A stretch of 64,000 nt of DNA, from the NCBI RefSeq assembly GCF_009720825.1, contig NZ_WNKY01000001.1:124001-188000 (forward strand), written 5' to 3'. The first letter of the stretch is position 1. Each line of letters starts with the position of its first letter. The notes under the pieces are model-generated. The model was not told the origin of the DNA, did not search any database, and saw nothing but the letters and a program-made list of their open reading frames with translations. Below, in pieces: positions 15,950-27,234 of this stretch. Source of the stretch: Duganella radicis (GTDB taxonomy: Bacteria > Pseudomonadota > Gammaproteobacteria > Burkholderiales > Burkholderiaceae_D). The position numbers and the translations under genes are program-made.

Positions 15950-16957
15950 ATGAGAGAAAAGATGCCCGCCACCCCCGTTACACTGATCGACGTCGCCAAG
16001 TCGGCCGGCGTCTCGCCGATTACCGTATCGCGCGCCCTGAACGAGCCGCATCTGGTGAAGCCGGCCACGCTGGCAAAGGTGCAGGAGGCGGTCAAGCGCA
16101 CGGGTTACGTCAAGAACATGCTGGCCGGCGGCCTGGCATCCAGCCGCAGCAAGCTGGTGGCGCTGGTGCTGCCGACCATTTCCACGCAAACCTTCGCCGA
16201 CATGGTGCAGGGCGCCACCGACCGCCTCACCGCCGCCGGCTATCAGCTGCTGCTGGGTATCGTCGGCTATGAAACCTGGCGCGAGGAGATGCTGGTCGAG
16301 ACTGTCCTGAGCCGCCGTCCGGATGGCGTGATCCTCACCGGTTCGCTGCACACCGACAGTACGCGCCAGCGCCTGCTGCAAATCGGCACGCCGGTGGTCG
16401 AGACCTGGGACATGACACCGCATCCGATCGATATGGTGATCGGCTTCTCGCACGAGGAGGTGGGGCATTCGTGCGCCGCGCATCTGCTGGAGCAGGGTTA
16501 TCGCCGCTTCGGCATGCTGACCGCGAACGACCCGCGCGCAGGCCAGCGTAACCAGGGCTTCCAGGTGGCGCTGGCGCGGCAGGGCATCAACGTGGTGGCC
16601 TCGCGCCAGATGCCGGCGCCGGGCGGCTTGCCGCAAGGGCGGCTGGGCGCGGTGGCGCTGCTGGACGAGCATCCGGAGATTGACGCCATCTTCTGTAGTT
16701 CGGACACGCTGGCGCACGGTGTGCTGATTGAAGCGCAAAGCCGCGGCCTGCGCGTGCCGGAAGACCTGGCCATCATGGGTTTCGGCGACCTGAATTTTTC
16801 CGGCTACACCAATCCGCCGCTATCGACTGTCAAGGTGGACGGCGCCAAGATCGGCGCCTTGTCGGCGCAAGCCTTGCTGGACCGCCTGAACGGCGACGAC
16901 TCTGCCGAGCGCATCGTCAACACCGGCTTTGAACTGATCCAGCGCGGCAGCACTTAA
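15950..16957 (+). CDS. LacI-family regulator of the GH2-GH43 operon (GntR-like subgroup)
   Basis: A 335-residue LacI/GalR regulator. HTH: VTLIDVAKSAGVSPITVSRA, then a hinge. The ligand domain has GVILTGSLHT, HLLEQGYRRFGML, IFCSSDTLAHG and IMGFGDLNFSGY, the last typical of gluconate-repressor-like members. Divergent from GH2, with two operators in the 76-bp intergenic region. The ATG at 15950 and another at 15962 (MPATPVT) are both possible starts; the second leaves more room for the 15931 operator. Confidence 0.92.
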   Translation: MREKMPATPVTLIDVAKSAGVSPITVSRALNEPHLVKPATLAKVQEAVKRTGYVKNMLAGGLASSRSKLVALVLPTISTQTFADMVQGATDRLTAAGYQLLLGIVGYETWREEMLVETVLSRRPDGVILTGSLHTDSTRQRLLQIGTPVVETWDMTPHPIDMVIGFSHEEVGHSCAAHLLEQGYRRFGMLTANDPRAGQRNQGFQVALARQGINVVASRQMPAPGGLPQGRLGAVALLDEHPEIDAIFCSSDTLAHGVLIEAQSRGLRVPEDLAIMGFGDLNFSGYTNPPLSTVKVDGAKIGALSAQALLDRLNGDDSAERIVNTGFELIQRGST

Positions 16958-18480
16958 AGCTCCGCCAGCCGTCCACGCAGGTCGGCGGCGCGCTCGCGCA
17001 GTGCCGCCAGCGCCCCTTCATCCATGCGTCGCAGCTGCTGGTAGACCATGCCGAGGCGTTGGTTGCCCGCCAACTGGTCGCGATTGCGGTCAAAGAAGTC
17101 CCAGTACAAGGCGTTGTACGGACAGGCGCGTTCGCCCGTGCGGGCCTTTTTATCGTAGTGGCATCCCTTGCAGTAGTCGCTCATGCGGTCGATATAGGCC
17201 GCGCTGGAGACGTAAGGCTTGGTGGCCAGCAGGCCGCCGTCGGCGAACTGGCTCATGCCCAGCGTGTTGGGCAGCTCCACCCATTCGAAGGCGTCGATGT
17301 AAATCCCCAGATACCACTGATGCAGCTCGTGCGGCGACAAGCCGGCCAGCAGCGCGAAGTTCCCGATCACCATCAGGCGGTTGATGTGGTGGCTGTGCGC
17401 ATGCTGCAAGGACTGGCCGATAGCGGCGGCCACGCAGCGCATGCGGGTCTGGCCGTCCCAGAACCACGACGGCAGCGGCGCGTGATGGTCGAAGGCGTTC
17501 AGCCGGTCGTATCCCGGCATGCGATGCCAGTAGACGCCGCGCACGTATTCGCGCCAGCCCAGTATCTGGCGGATGTAGCCTTCGGCCGAGGCCAGTGGCA
17601 CGGCGCCGTCGCGGTACGCCGCTTCCACCCTTTCCACCACGGTGCGCGGCGACAGCATCTTGACGTTCATGGCAAACGACAGCAGCGAATGGAACAGTCG
17701 CCAAGCTTTCACGCTCATGGCATCCTGGAAGCGGCCGAAGTGCGGTAGTGCGTGTTCGACAAAGCGCTCCAGCTGCTGCAAGGCTTCCTGCTGATTCAGC
17801 GGCCATGCGAATTGCGCCGCATCCGGCTCGCCGAAGCTGTTGGCGCCGGAGGCTTGAATAGTTTGCCACAGGGCGCTGTGATCGTGACGGCCGCGCAGGT
17901 CGGCCGGTTCCCACGGGATGCCGTTCCATGCCTCGCGGTTATCGTGATCGAAGTTCCACTGGCCGCCAGCGGGCTTGCCGGTATCCGACATCAGCACCCG
18001 GTGGCGCGTGCGCATGCGGCGGTAGAACTGTTCCATCAGCCAGTGTTCGCGGCCGGCGAAGATCTGCGCCGCATCGTCGCGGTTGGTGTAGAAATGTTCG
18101 GTGTCTTCCATCGCGGACGGAATGGGCAGGGCAGCGGCGTAGGCAGACAGTTGCTGGTCCAGCCGCCATTCGTCCGGCGCCTGCCACGCGAATTCGGTGG
18201 CGCCGTGATGCGCCGGCAGGTAATCCAGATTGCCCGGCACGGTCTGGCGGTTGTCCGCATCGTCGATGGCGAGGTAGTGCACGCGATGGCCGGCAGCGCG
18301 CAGCTGGCGCGCGAAGTCGCGCATGGCGGCGAAGATGGCGATGATCTTCTGCGCGTGGTGCAGCACGTAGTCGGTCTCCTGCCGTACTTCCATCATGGCG
18401 TAGACCACGTCGTCCTGCGGACGCGAGAACCAACTGTGCAGGGGATTCAGCTGATCCCCAAGTATCAGCCGCAGCCTCAT
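16954..18480 (-). CDS. FeS-type cryptochrome/photolyase, (6-4) photolyase-like
   Basis: A 508-residue FeS-BCP (PhrB) family flavoprotein. It opens RLRLILGDQLNPLHSWF, with the N-terminal alpha/beta domain and C-terminal FAD domain (LGWREYVRGVYW, HSHHINRLMVIGNFALL). Four cysteines expected to bind a 4Fe-4S cluster are seen in DYCKGC, RACPYNALYW and nearby segments. Such enzymes use blue light to repair (6-4) UV photoproducts. The start at 18480 gives an ATGA overlap with the peptidase stop; upstream in-frame sequence belongs to that gene. Last gene of a four-gene operon and convergent with the LacI gene by 4 bp. Confidence 0.9.
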   Translation of the reverse strand: MRLRLILGDQLNPLHSWFSRPQDDVVYAMMEVRQETDYVLHHAQKIIAIFAAMRDFARQLRAAGHRVHYLAIDDADNRQTVPGNLDYLPAHHGATEFAWQAPDEWRLDQQLSAYAAALPIPSAMEDTEHFYTNRDDAAQIFAGREHWLMEQFYRRMRTRHRVLMSDTGKPAGGQWNFDHDNREAWNGIPWEPADLRGRHDHSALWQTIQASGANSFGEPDAAQFAWPLNQQEALQQLERFVEHALPHFGRFQDAMSVKAWRLFHSLLSFAMNVKMLSPRTVVERVEAAYRDGAVPLASAEGYIRQILGWREYVRGVYWHRMPGYDRLNAFDHHAPLPSWFWDGQTRMRCVAAAIGQSLQHAHSHHINRLMVIGNFALLAGLSPHELHQWYLGIYIDAFEWVELPNTLGMSQFADGGLLATKPYVSSAAYIDRMSDYCKGCHYDKKARTGERACPYNALYWDFFDRNRDQLAGNQRLGMVYQQLRRMDEGALAALRERAADLRGRLAEL

Positions 18481-19750
18481 TTTGCCAGCGGCGCCGCCAC
18501 GTCTTGCACGCCGGCCAGGCCGAGGATGGTCAGCATGACGTTCTGCGGCGCGGTGTGGGCATTGCGCGCCGACCACCATTCCAGCTTTTCCGAATGGTAG
18601 CCACCCGAGCTGCCGCCGCCGGACATGGTGACGGCCGGGATGCCGAGGCTCATCGGCAGATTGGCATCGGTCGAGTGGGCGCTGTCCAGCAGCGCCGGGC
18701 GGCCCTGCACGGTGGCCGCCGCCAGCGCGGTCCTGACAATCGTCGCATCCTTCGCCATCTGGCCTGCGGGACGGTCGCCGATCAGCGCCACCTCGGCGGT
18801 GATGGCGTTGCTGCTCCAGCGCTGATTGGTGTCGGCCACCGCCTGTTGAATGGCGTCCTTGATTTGTTGTTCCACTTTGGCCAGCAGCGGCGCATCGGCT
18901 GAGCGGATATCGATCAGCATCGACGCTTCGGCCGAAATGCTGTTTACCGATTGCCCGCCTTGCACCACGCCGACGTTGAACGTGACCTTGGGCTGCGCCG
19001 GCACGCGGATCTCGTCGATGCGGGCGATGGCGCGGCCCAGCGCATGCACCGCCGACGGCAGGCCGAAGCCTTCGTAGCTATGTCCACCCGGCCCGTGAAT
19101 GGTGACCTTGAAACGACGGCTGCCGGTGCCGATGTAGGTCACCGGATCGCCATCCGTGCCCAGCGCCGGCTCCAGGCCGACGAAAGCCTTGATGTCCTTG
19201 CGCTGGCTGAACAGATACTTCACGCCTTTCAAATCGCCCAGGCCTTCCTCCCCGACGTTGGCGACCACCAGCACGTCACCCTCGGTCCGCACGCGCGCCT
19301 CGCGCAGCGCGGCGACGATGGTCAGCATGGCGGCCAGCGAACGGCCATTGTCGGCGATGCCGGGCGAGTAATAGCGGCCATCCTTCTCATGCACCGTGAG
19401 GTCGGTGCCGGCCGGGTAGACCGTGTCCAGGTGCGCGGCCAGCACCACGACCGGTCCCTTGCCGCTGCCGCGATACGTGCCCAGCACGTTGCCGGCGCCG
19501 TCGATATGCACGTCTTGCAGGCCCAGTGTTTTCAGGCGTTCCGCGTAATCGCGGGCGCGCGCGCCTTCGGCAAAGGTGGGGGCAGGAATGGCGTTGATGG
19601 CCAGCGTGTTGGCGGTGGTGGTGGCTTCGTTCTTTTCGATGTAGGCCAGCGCCTGTTTTACCGCCGGCTGGGCGGCGATGCGCGCCATTTCCTGTTCTTG
19701 TGCGTGGACCGGCAAGGCGGCGGCGATGGCGAGGCTGAGTAGCAGATGCT

Positions 19751-19754
<4 letters not shown>
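18477..19754 (-). CDS. M20-family zinc metallopeptidase, exported
   Basis: A 425-residue M20 peptidase with a signal peptide ending LPVHA. Metal-site motifs: VVLAAHLDTVYP (His, Asp), the bridging Asp in SPGIADNGRSL, catalytic VGEEGLGD, and a late HSTDANLP. A dimerisation lid domain lies between. It probably removes amino acids from peptides or hydrolyses aminoacyl amides in the periplasm. ATGA overlaps with the sensor kinase upstream and the photolyase downstream show coupled translation. Substrate unknown. Confidence 0.9.
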
Positions 19755-21976
<2,222 letters not shown>

Positions 21977-21984
21977 GCGCGTCG

Positions 21985-23136
21985 TCAGGCCGCTTGATAC
22001 AACTGGTTGCCGAAGTCGATGATGGCTTGTACGCCGCGCCGCAGGGTGGCGAGATCGCCGCCGATGTAACCGATGCGGATGTGGCCCGGCGCGCCCAGCG
22101 CCTCGCCCGGCATCAGCGCCACGCCGCGCTGGCTCAGCAACTGCTCGCAGAAGCCGATGGTGTCGCGCGTGAGCGGCGAGATGTCGGCCCACAGGTAGGC
22201 GCCGGAGGCGGGACGGGCCATGGAAAGCCACGGCAAGCCATGCACCAGGTCCAGCACCAGATCGCGCCGGTGGCGGTAATCGGCCAGCATCGCGGCCGGC
22301 TGGCCGCTTTCCATGGCGGCGGCCAGCGCCAGCTGTGTCAGCATCGGCGCGGCCGCGGTGATCGGGCCTTGCAGCGTTTCCATGGCGGTCACCAGCGGCG
22401 CCGGCGCCACCGCGAAACCGGCGCGCCAGCCCATCATGGCGTGGCTTTGCGACACCGAGTACAGGGTGACGACGCCCAGTTCGCGCCAGTCCGCGCGCGC
22501 CGCCAAGCTGGTATGGCGGCCCTCGAAGAGCAACTGGTCATAGCTTTCGTCGACAATGACCCGGGCGCCGCGGCGCTTCAGCCAGGCGGCGATGCGGGCC
22601 ACTTCGGCTTCGCTCAGTACTTTGCCGGTCGGATTGTGCGGATTGTTGATGATCAGGATGCGTGCCGGCGGCAGGCTGTCCAGTATCTCATCGGTGATCT
22701 GCGCCGGCAGGTCGACCAGCAGCGGCTCCAGCTCCAGCAGCTTGCAGGTGGCCACATAGGCCGGCCAGTAAGGCTTGAAGATAATGACGGCGTCGCCCGG
22801 ATCGGCCATCGTGTACAGCGCCTGATACAGGGCTTGCTTGGCGCCATTGGTGATCAGGATCTCGGCCGGCGTGGCGGGAATGCGGTGGGCGGCGGCCACG
22901 TGATGGGCCAGCCGGGCGCGCACGCTGGCGTCGCCGCCGACGGCGGTATAGGGCAGGGTGGCTTGTTGCAGCGCCTGGCGCACGCTGTCCAGCACCGCCT
23001 GCGGCGCGGGAAAATGGGAGATCGCGATGGAGAAATCAATCACGCTTTCGCCGCGCGCTTTCATGGCATCCGCCCGTCCGTGCATGGCGGTGGTGGCCAG
23101 GGGCTGGGAGCGCGAAATGCGACGCGAGATATTCAT
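21985..23136 (-). CDS. Class I/II aminotransferase-fold protein lacking the PLP lysine
   Basis: A 383-residue fold-type I protein. Typical motifs are kept: NGAKQALYQAL (phosphate site), INNPHNPTGKV (Asn to the PLP ring), VDESYDQLLFEG (Asp and Tyr) and a C-terminal HIRIGY with the carboxylate-binding Arg. At the position of the Schiff-base lysine, in the normal pattern S-x-S-K-x-x-A-M-x-G-W-R, this protein reads SVSQSHAMMGWR: Gln230, codon CAA at 22449-22447, one base from AAA. It should not carry out ordinary transamination. It may bind PLP or an aldimine without turnover. First gene of the operon with the sensor kinase. A sequencing error or recent mutation is possible. Confidence 0.85.
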   Translation of the reverse strand: MNISRRISRSQPLATTAMHGRADAMKARGESVIDFSIAISHFPAPQAVLDSVRQALQQATLPYTAVGGDASVRARLAHHVAAAHRIPATPAEILITNGAKQALYQALYTMADPGDAVIIFKPYWPAYVATCKLLELEPLLVDLPAQITDEILDSLPPARILIINNPHNPTGKVLSEAEVARIAAWLKRRGARVIVDESYDQLLFEGRHTSLAARADWRELGVVTLYSVSQSHAMMGWRAGFAVAPAPLVTAMETLQGPITAAAPMLTQLALAAAMESGQPAAMLADYRHRRDLVLDLVHGLPWLSMARPASGAYLWADISPLTRDTIGFCEQLLSQRGVALMPGEALGAPGHIRIGYIGGDLATLRRGVQAIIDFGNQLYQAA

Positions 23137-23250
23137 GCTGATTCTCGTTAGGAAAGATTTATTCTACTTCAATTGGGCGGCCGACGAGGGGCTCTGGAGC
23201 AATCGTGCGAGGCGTCTGGTATCCTATTGGTCTTGATTAATGAGGATTTT

Positions 23251-24411
23251 ATGCAGTTCACAACAAAAACAGTTTGCCGCGCGCTGGCGCTGGCCTTTAT
23301 CGGCGCTGCGGGCGCCGCCGCACATGCGGAAGACATCATCAAAATCGGCCACGTGGCCGCCACCTCCGGCCCGATCGCCCATCTTGGCAAGGACAATGAA
23401 AACGGCGCGCGCATGGCGGTGGAAGAATTGAACGCCAAGGGTGTACTCATCGGCGGCAAGAAATACAAGGTCGTGATGCTGGCCGAAGACGATGCCGGCG
23501 ATCCCAAGCAGGCCACCACCGTGGCGCAAAAACTGGTGGACGCCAGGGTGCAGGGCGTGATCGGCCACGAGACCTCGGGCACCACGATTCCGGCTTCGCG
23601 CCTGTACTATGACGCCGGCATTCCGCAGATCACGCCGTCGGCCAGTTCGCCGGCCTACACGCGCCAGCGCTACAACACCACCTTCCGCAACATCGCCAAT
23701 GACGAGCAACTGGGACCGGCGCTGGCGCGTTACGCCATGCAGAGCATGCAGGCCAGGCGCATCGCGGTGGTGGATGACCGCACGGCTTACGGCAAGGGTC
23801 TGGCCGATGAATTCAGCAAGACCGTCAAGCGCACCGGCGCGGCGACCGGTTCGAGCATCGTCTCGACCCAGTTCACCAACGACAAGGCGACCGACATGAC
23901 GGCCATCCTGACCGCCATCAAGGCCACCAGGCCGGACATGATCTTCTTCGGCGGCATGGACGCCGTGGCGGCGCCGATGCTGCGCCAGATGAAGCAACTG
24001 GGCTTTCCGATCAAGTTCATGGGCGGCGACGGCATGTGCTCGGATTCGGTGCCGCGTCTGGCCGGCGACGGCATGAGCGACGGACAGGTGATTTGCGCGG
24101 AGGCGGGCGGGGTCGAGCCGTCGCAGGAAAAAGGCATGGCCGATTTCCGCGCGGCCTACAAGAAAAAGTACGGTATCGAGGTGCAGACGTATGCGCCGTA
24201 CACCTACGACGCGCTGATGGTCATGGTGGCCGCGATGCAGAAAGCCGGCTCGCCGGACCCGGCCAGGTACCTGCCGGCGCTGGCCAGGATCCAGTACAAG
24301 GGCGTGACCGGCAACATCTCCTTTGACGAGCGCGGCGACATCCGCGACGGCGTGCTGACCATCTTCACCTTCAAGGGCGGCAAGCGCCAGAAGCTGGCGG
24401 TGGTGAAGTAA
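23251..24411 (+). CDS. Branched-chain amino-acid type ABC substrate-binding protein (LivK-like)
   Basis: A 386-residue periplasmic type I binding protein with signal peptide ending AAAHA. Features include IKIGHVAATSGPIAHLGKDNENGARMA, GVIGHETSGTTIPAS, ITPSASSPAYT, and the hinge region YAPYTYDALMVM. The start at 23251 has a GAGGA ribosome site; an in-frame upstream extension lacks one. No permease or ATPase genes adjoin, so it must pair with a transporter elsewhere or act as a sensor ligand-binding protein. The ligand is probably an aliphatic amino acid or small amide. Confidence 0.9.
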   Translation: MQFTTKTVCRALALAFIGAAGAAAHAEDIIKIGHVAATSGPIAHLGKDNENGARMAVEELNAKGVLIGGKKYKVVMLAEDDAGDPKQATTVAQKLVDARVQGVIGHETSGTTIPASRLYYDAGIPQITPSASSPAYTRQRYNTTFRNIANDEQLGPALARYAMQSMQARRIAVVDDRTAYGKGLADEFSKTVKRTGAATGSSIVSTQFTNDKATDMTAILTAIKATRPDMIFFGGMDAVAAPMLRQMKQLGFPIKFMGGDGMCSDSVPRLAGDGMSDGQVICAEAGGVEPSQEKGMADFRAAYKKKYGIEVQTYAPYTYDALMVMVAAMQKAGSPDPARYLPALARIQYKGVTGNISFDERGDIRDGVLTIFTFKGGKRQKLAVVK

Positions 24412-26667
24412 TCAGGCGCCGGGCGGCGGGCCGCCGGCGCCCGGGCCGCCTGGGCCACCCGGACCACCGGGACGCGGGCCCCAGCCGCCTTCTTCCTTCT
24501 CTCCCGACGCACTGGCGCCGCCGAAGCGGTACGACAGGCCGACGTAGAACACGCGGCCGTCGAAGCGGCGGGTGCTGGTCTCGCGCAGGGTGGCGCTGTT
24601 GATGACCGTCTCCATCTTATTGGTATTGAACAGGTCCGTCACGTTGGCCACCAGCGACAGCTGCGGCGTGACGGTGTGGCGCCAGCTCATGTTGAAGGTG
24701 TGGTTGGGCGAACGGTAGCCCTGGCCGGACAAGGTTTTGCCCATCATTTGCAGCGCCATCTGGATCTGGTTGGCGGCGTCATACTGATAGTTCAGACGCG
24801 CGCGGCCGCTCAGGGAATTGGCGGTGCGGGTCACCAGCACGCCGGTGTCGTCGTAGAAGCTTTGCTGGGCGCGCATCAGGTTGCCGCTGGTGTTCAGCGT
24901 CAGCGACGGCGTCAGCTTGCCGCTCACGGTGAATTCCAGGCCGCTCGAATGGCTGCCTTCGCCGTTGGCCTTCGTGGTCAGCAGCACGTTGGGGGCGACG
25001 AAGTAGCGGTAGTCGACGATGGCGTCGGTGTCCTTGCGGTAGTAGCCGCGCAGATTGGTTTCCAGCCCGCCGAACTTGGTCTCGTAGCCGATTTCAAACG
25101 AGTCGGTCTTGGTCGGCTTCAGATTGGGATTGCCCGAGGAGACGTTGAATTCGTCGCGGTAGGTGACGTACGGATTCAGGTCGTTGGCGTTGGGACGGCG
25201 GATGCGGCGCGCGTAGGCGAAGCGGATGTTGGCCGTGTCGGTCGCCTTGTAGGTGGCGAAGAAACTCGGGATGTAGTTGATGTAGTGGTTGTCCGCCTTG
25301 ACGCCACCGGTGATCTGGTCGATGTCCATGTCGGTGTACTCGGCGCGCAGGCCGGCCAGCGCGCCCCAGCGCTCGTTCAGGCGCATCTGGTAGCTGCCGT
25401 ACAGGGCGTACACGGTTTCGTCCAGCTCGTAGGCGTTGGTGCGGCCGGTGTTGACCGTGGCCGCGCCGGTGACCGGGTCGATGTCGGTGTACAGCGTGTC
25501 GAAGCTGGTCTTGTTGGTGGCCACCTTGTAGCCGGCCTTGGCGGTGCCGCCCCACAGCGGACGCTCGTAGTCGCCGGTGAAGTCGGCGATGCGGGTGCTG
25601 TTCTGGCTGAACTGGTTGGCGCGGGTGTCGGGCGTGGCCGGCGCGCTGTAGTCGTTGTTGTAGGCGCTGGTGTTCTCGTTTTCCGAGGCCGACACGCGCA
25701 GGTCGATCTTGAGCGTCTCGCCTGGCAGCTCGCCCTTGTGGTCGTAGCGGCCGCCCCAGCTGAAGTTCTTGCTGTCGCCGGTGCGCACCGTGCTGCGCAC
25801 GTAGTCGCTGGCCGGGATCAGGCTGGTGGCGCCGTTGATGTAGTGGTCGCTGGCGCGCTGGTCGTTGGTGCGGCTGCTGTAGTTGGCGCTGCCGGTCAGG
25901 GTGTCGGTCTGGCTGAGGTTGTAGCTGACCTGGCCGTTCAGCATGGCCATGTCGTTCAGGCCGCGGCCGGACGATTGCTGGCTGCTGTGCACGAACTGGC
26001 CGGTGGCCGGGTCGAGGCGGTCGCGGGTGACGTCGGCCACCGAGTTGCGGCCGTCGTGGCGCACGTTGGCGCTGCCCTGGAAGCCCCACGGGCCTTCGTT
26101 GTAAGTGCCGTTGACGGCGCTGTTGTAGCGGCCGGCGGTGCCGGCGTTGCCGTTGACGGTGGCGAAGCCGCCCGGCTTGCGGTTGCGGCGCATCACCAGA
26201 TTCAGGATGGGGCCGCCGCCGGCCTCATTGCCGAACTGGGCGCCGGGATTGTTGATGACCTCGACCGATTCGATATCGTCGGCGGCCATGGCTTGCAGGG
26301 CCGGGCCGCGATTCTCGCCTTGCAGCATGGCGGAAGGCTTGCCGTCGACCATGATCTGCACATTGGTGCTGCCGCGCAGGGTGACGGTGCCGTCGGGATC
26401 GACGTTCACGGACGGCACGTTGTTGAGTGCATCGGCGGCGGTGCCGTTGGTGCTCGACACATCGGACTTCACATCGTAGACCTGGCGGTCGATGCGGTTG
26501 GTGGGACGCTCGGCGGAAACAGTTACCTCGGGAACGACCGCCGGGGCTTCCTTGGCCTTGGTGGTCGTGGCTGGCTTTGCGGCTGGCTTTTCGGGAGTGG
26601 TGGTCTGGGCGTAAGCTGGCAGAATAGCGCTGCCGGTCAGGCAGCAGGTAAGCAGTATCTTTTGCAT
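24412..26667 (-). CDS. TonB-dependent outer membrane receptor with Gly/Pro-rich tail
   Basis: A 751-residue receptor. The signal peptide ends LPAYA. A Lys/Pro/Ala linker (residues 24-45) precedes a short plug: EVTVSAERP, DALNNVPSVNVDPDGTVTLRG and VQIMVDGKPS, with VEVINNPGAQF. A 22-strand barrel follows. The barrel's last strand (FYVGLSYRF) is followed by about 35 extra residues rich in Gly and Pro with few charges, instead of ending at the terminal aromatic residue, which is unusual for recognition by the Bam complex. Substrate unknown; the gene is convergent with the LivK-like gene with no space between stops. Confidence 0.88.
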   Translation of the reverse strand: MQKILLTCCLTGSAILPAYAQTTTPEKPAAKPATTTKAKEAPAVVPEVTVSAERPTNRIDRQVYDVKSDVSSTNGTAADALNNVPSVNVDPDGTVTLRGSTNVQIMVDGKPSAMLQGENRGPALQAMAADDIESVEVINNPGAQFGNEAGGGPILNLVMRRNRKPGGFATVNGNAGTAGRYNSAVNGTYNEGPWGFQGSANVRHDGRNSVADVTRDRLDPATGQFVHSSQQSSGRGLNDMAMLNGQVSYNLSQTDTLTGSANYSSRTNDQRASDHYINGATSLIPASDYVRSTVRTGDSKNFSWGGRYDHKGELPGETLKIDLRVSASENENTSAYNNDYSAPATPDTRANQFSQNSTRIADFTGDYERPLWGGTAKAGYKVATNKTSFDTLYTDIDPVTGAATVNTGRTNAYELDETVYALYGSYQMRLNERWGALAGLRAEYTDMDIDQITGGVKADNHYINYIPSFFATYKATDTANIRFAYARRIRRPNANDLNPYVTYRDEFNVSSGNPNLKPTKTDSFEIGYETKFGGLETNLRGYYRKDTDAIVDYRYFVAPNVLLTTKANGEGSHSSGLEFTVSGKLTPSLTLNTSGNLMRAQQSFYDDTGVLVTRTANSLSGRARLNYQYDAANQIQMALQMMGKTLSGQGYRSPNHTFNMSWRHTVTPQLSLVANVTDLFNTNKMETVINSATLRETSTRRFDGRVFYVGLSYRFGGASASGEKEEGGWGPRPGGPGGPGGPGAGGPPPGA

Positions 26668-26785
26668 GTTATCGACGGCACGCCGTCATCGTACGGTAGA
26701 GTTGACATTATATCAGCGGCTTACAGGGTAAATAACGGCATTTACGCTTCTTTACCTTGGCTTTACAAAGAGAGAGGAATACAGC

Positions 26786-27175
26786 ATGGCACGTGGCGTG
26801 GCGCATATCGGCAAGGACAAATACACCACGCGGATCGAGGTCGGCGGGCATGCGCTGGTGGGCGACGAACCGGCCCGCAACGGCGGCCAGGATGCGGGTC
26901 CGGCGCCGTATGACTACCTGCTGGCCGGGCTGGGCGCCTGCACCGCCATCACCCTGCGCATGTACGCCGACCGCAAGCGGTGGCCGGTGGACGCGGTCGA
27001 CGTCGACCTGCACCTGACCCATGGCGACGACGGCGCCATGCTGATCCGCCGCACGCTGTCCATCGGCGGCGCGGTGGACGATCAGCAAAAAGCCCGCATG
27101 GCCGAAATCGCCGAAAAGACTCCCGTCACCCTCACCCTCAAAGCCGGCCTGCGCATCGACACCGCGCTGGCCTGA
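26786..27175 (+). CDS. OsmC-family protein with one catalytic cysteine replaced
   Basis: A 129-residue OsmC/Ohr-like protein of the short YhfA-like type. The first conserved cysteine is present in LGACTAITLRMYADRK. The second, expected in a CPVxxTL motif, is Thr112 in EKTPVTLTLK. Proper OsmC and Ohr use two cysteines to reduce organic hydroperoxides, so peroxidase activity here is doubtful. Isolated gene; the upstream 118 bp shared with the receptor contains TTGACA at 26702-26707 but no good -10 at normal spacing. Confidence 0.85.
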   Translation: MARGVAHIGKDKYTTRIEVGGHALVGDEPARNGGQDAGPAPYDYLLAGLGACTAITLRMYADRKRWPVDAVDVDLHLTHGDDGAMLIRRTLSIGGAVDDQQKARMAEIAEKTPVTLTLKAGLRIDTALA

Positions 27176-27234
27176 GGTGGATCAATACATGGCCTGATTC
27201 GCGGCACAAGATGGCCTCTCGCGCGGGAGGTCAT

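Noticed and set aside
24676..26913. A 745-residue open frame on the + strand
   Set aside because: Antisense of the TonB receptor; Val/Gly/Ala-rich and without signal or domain.
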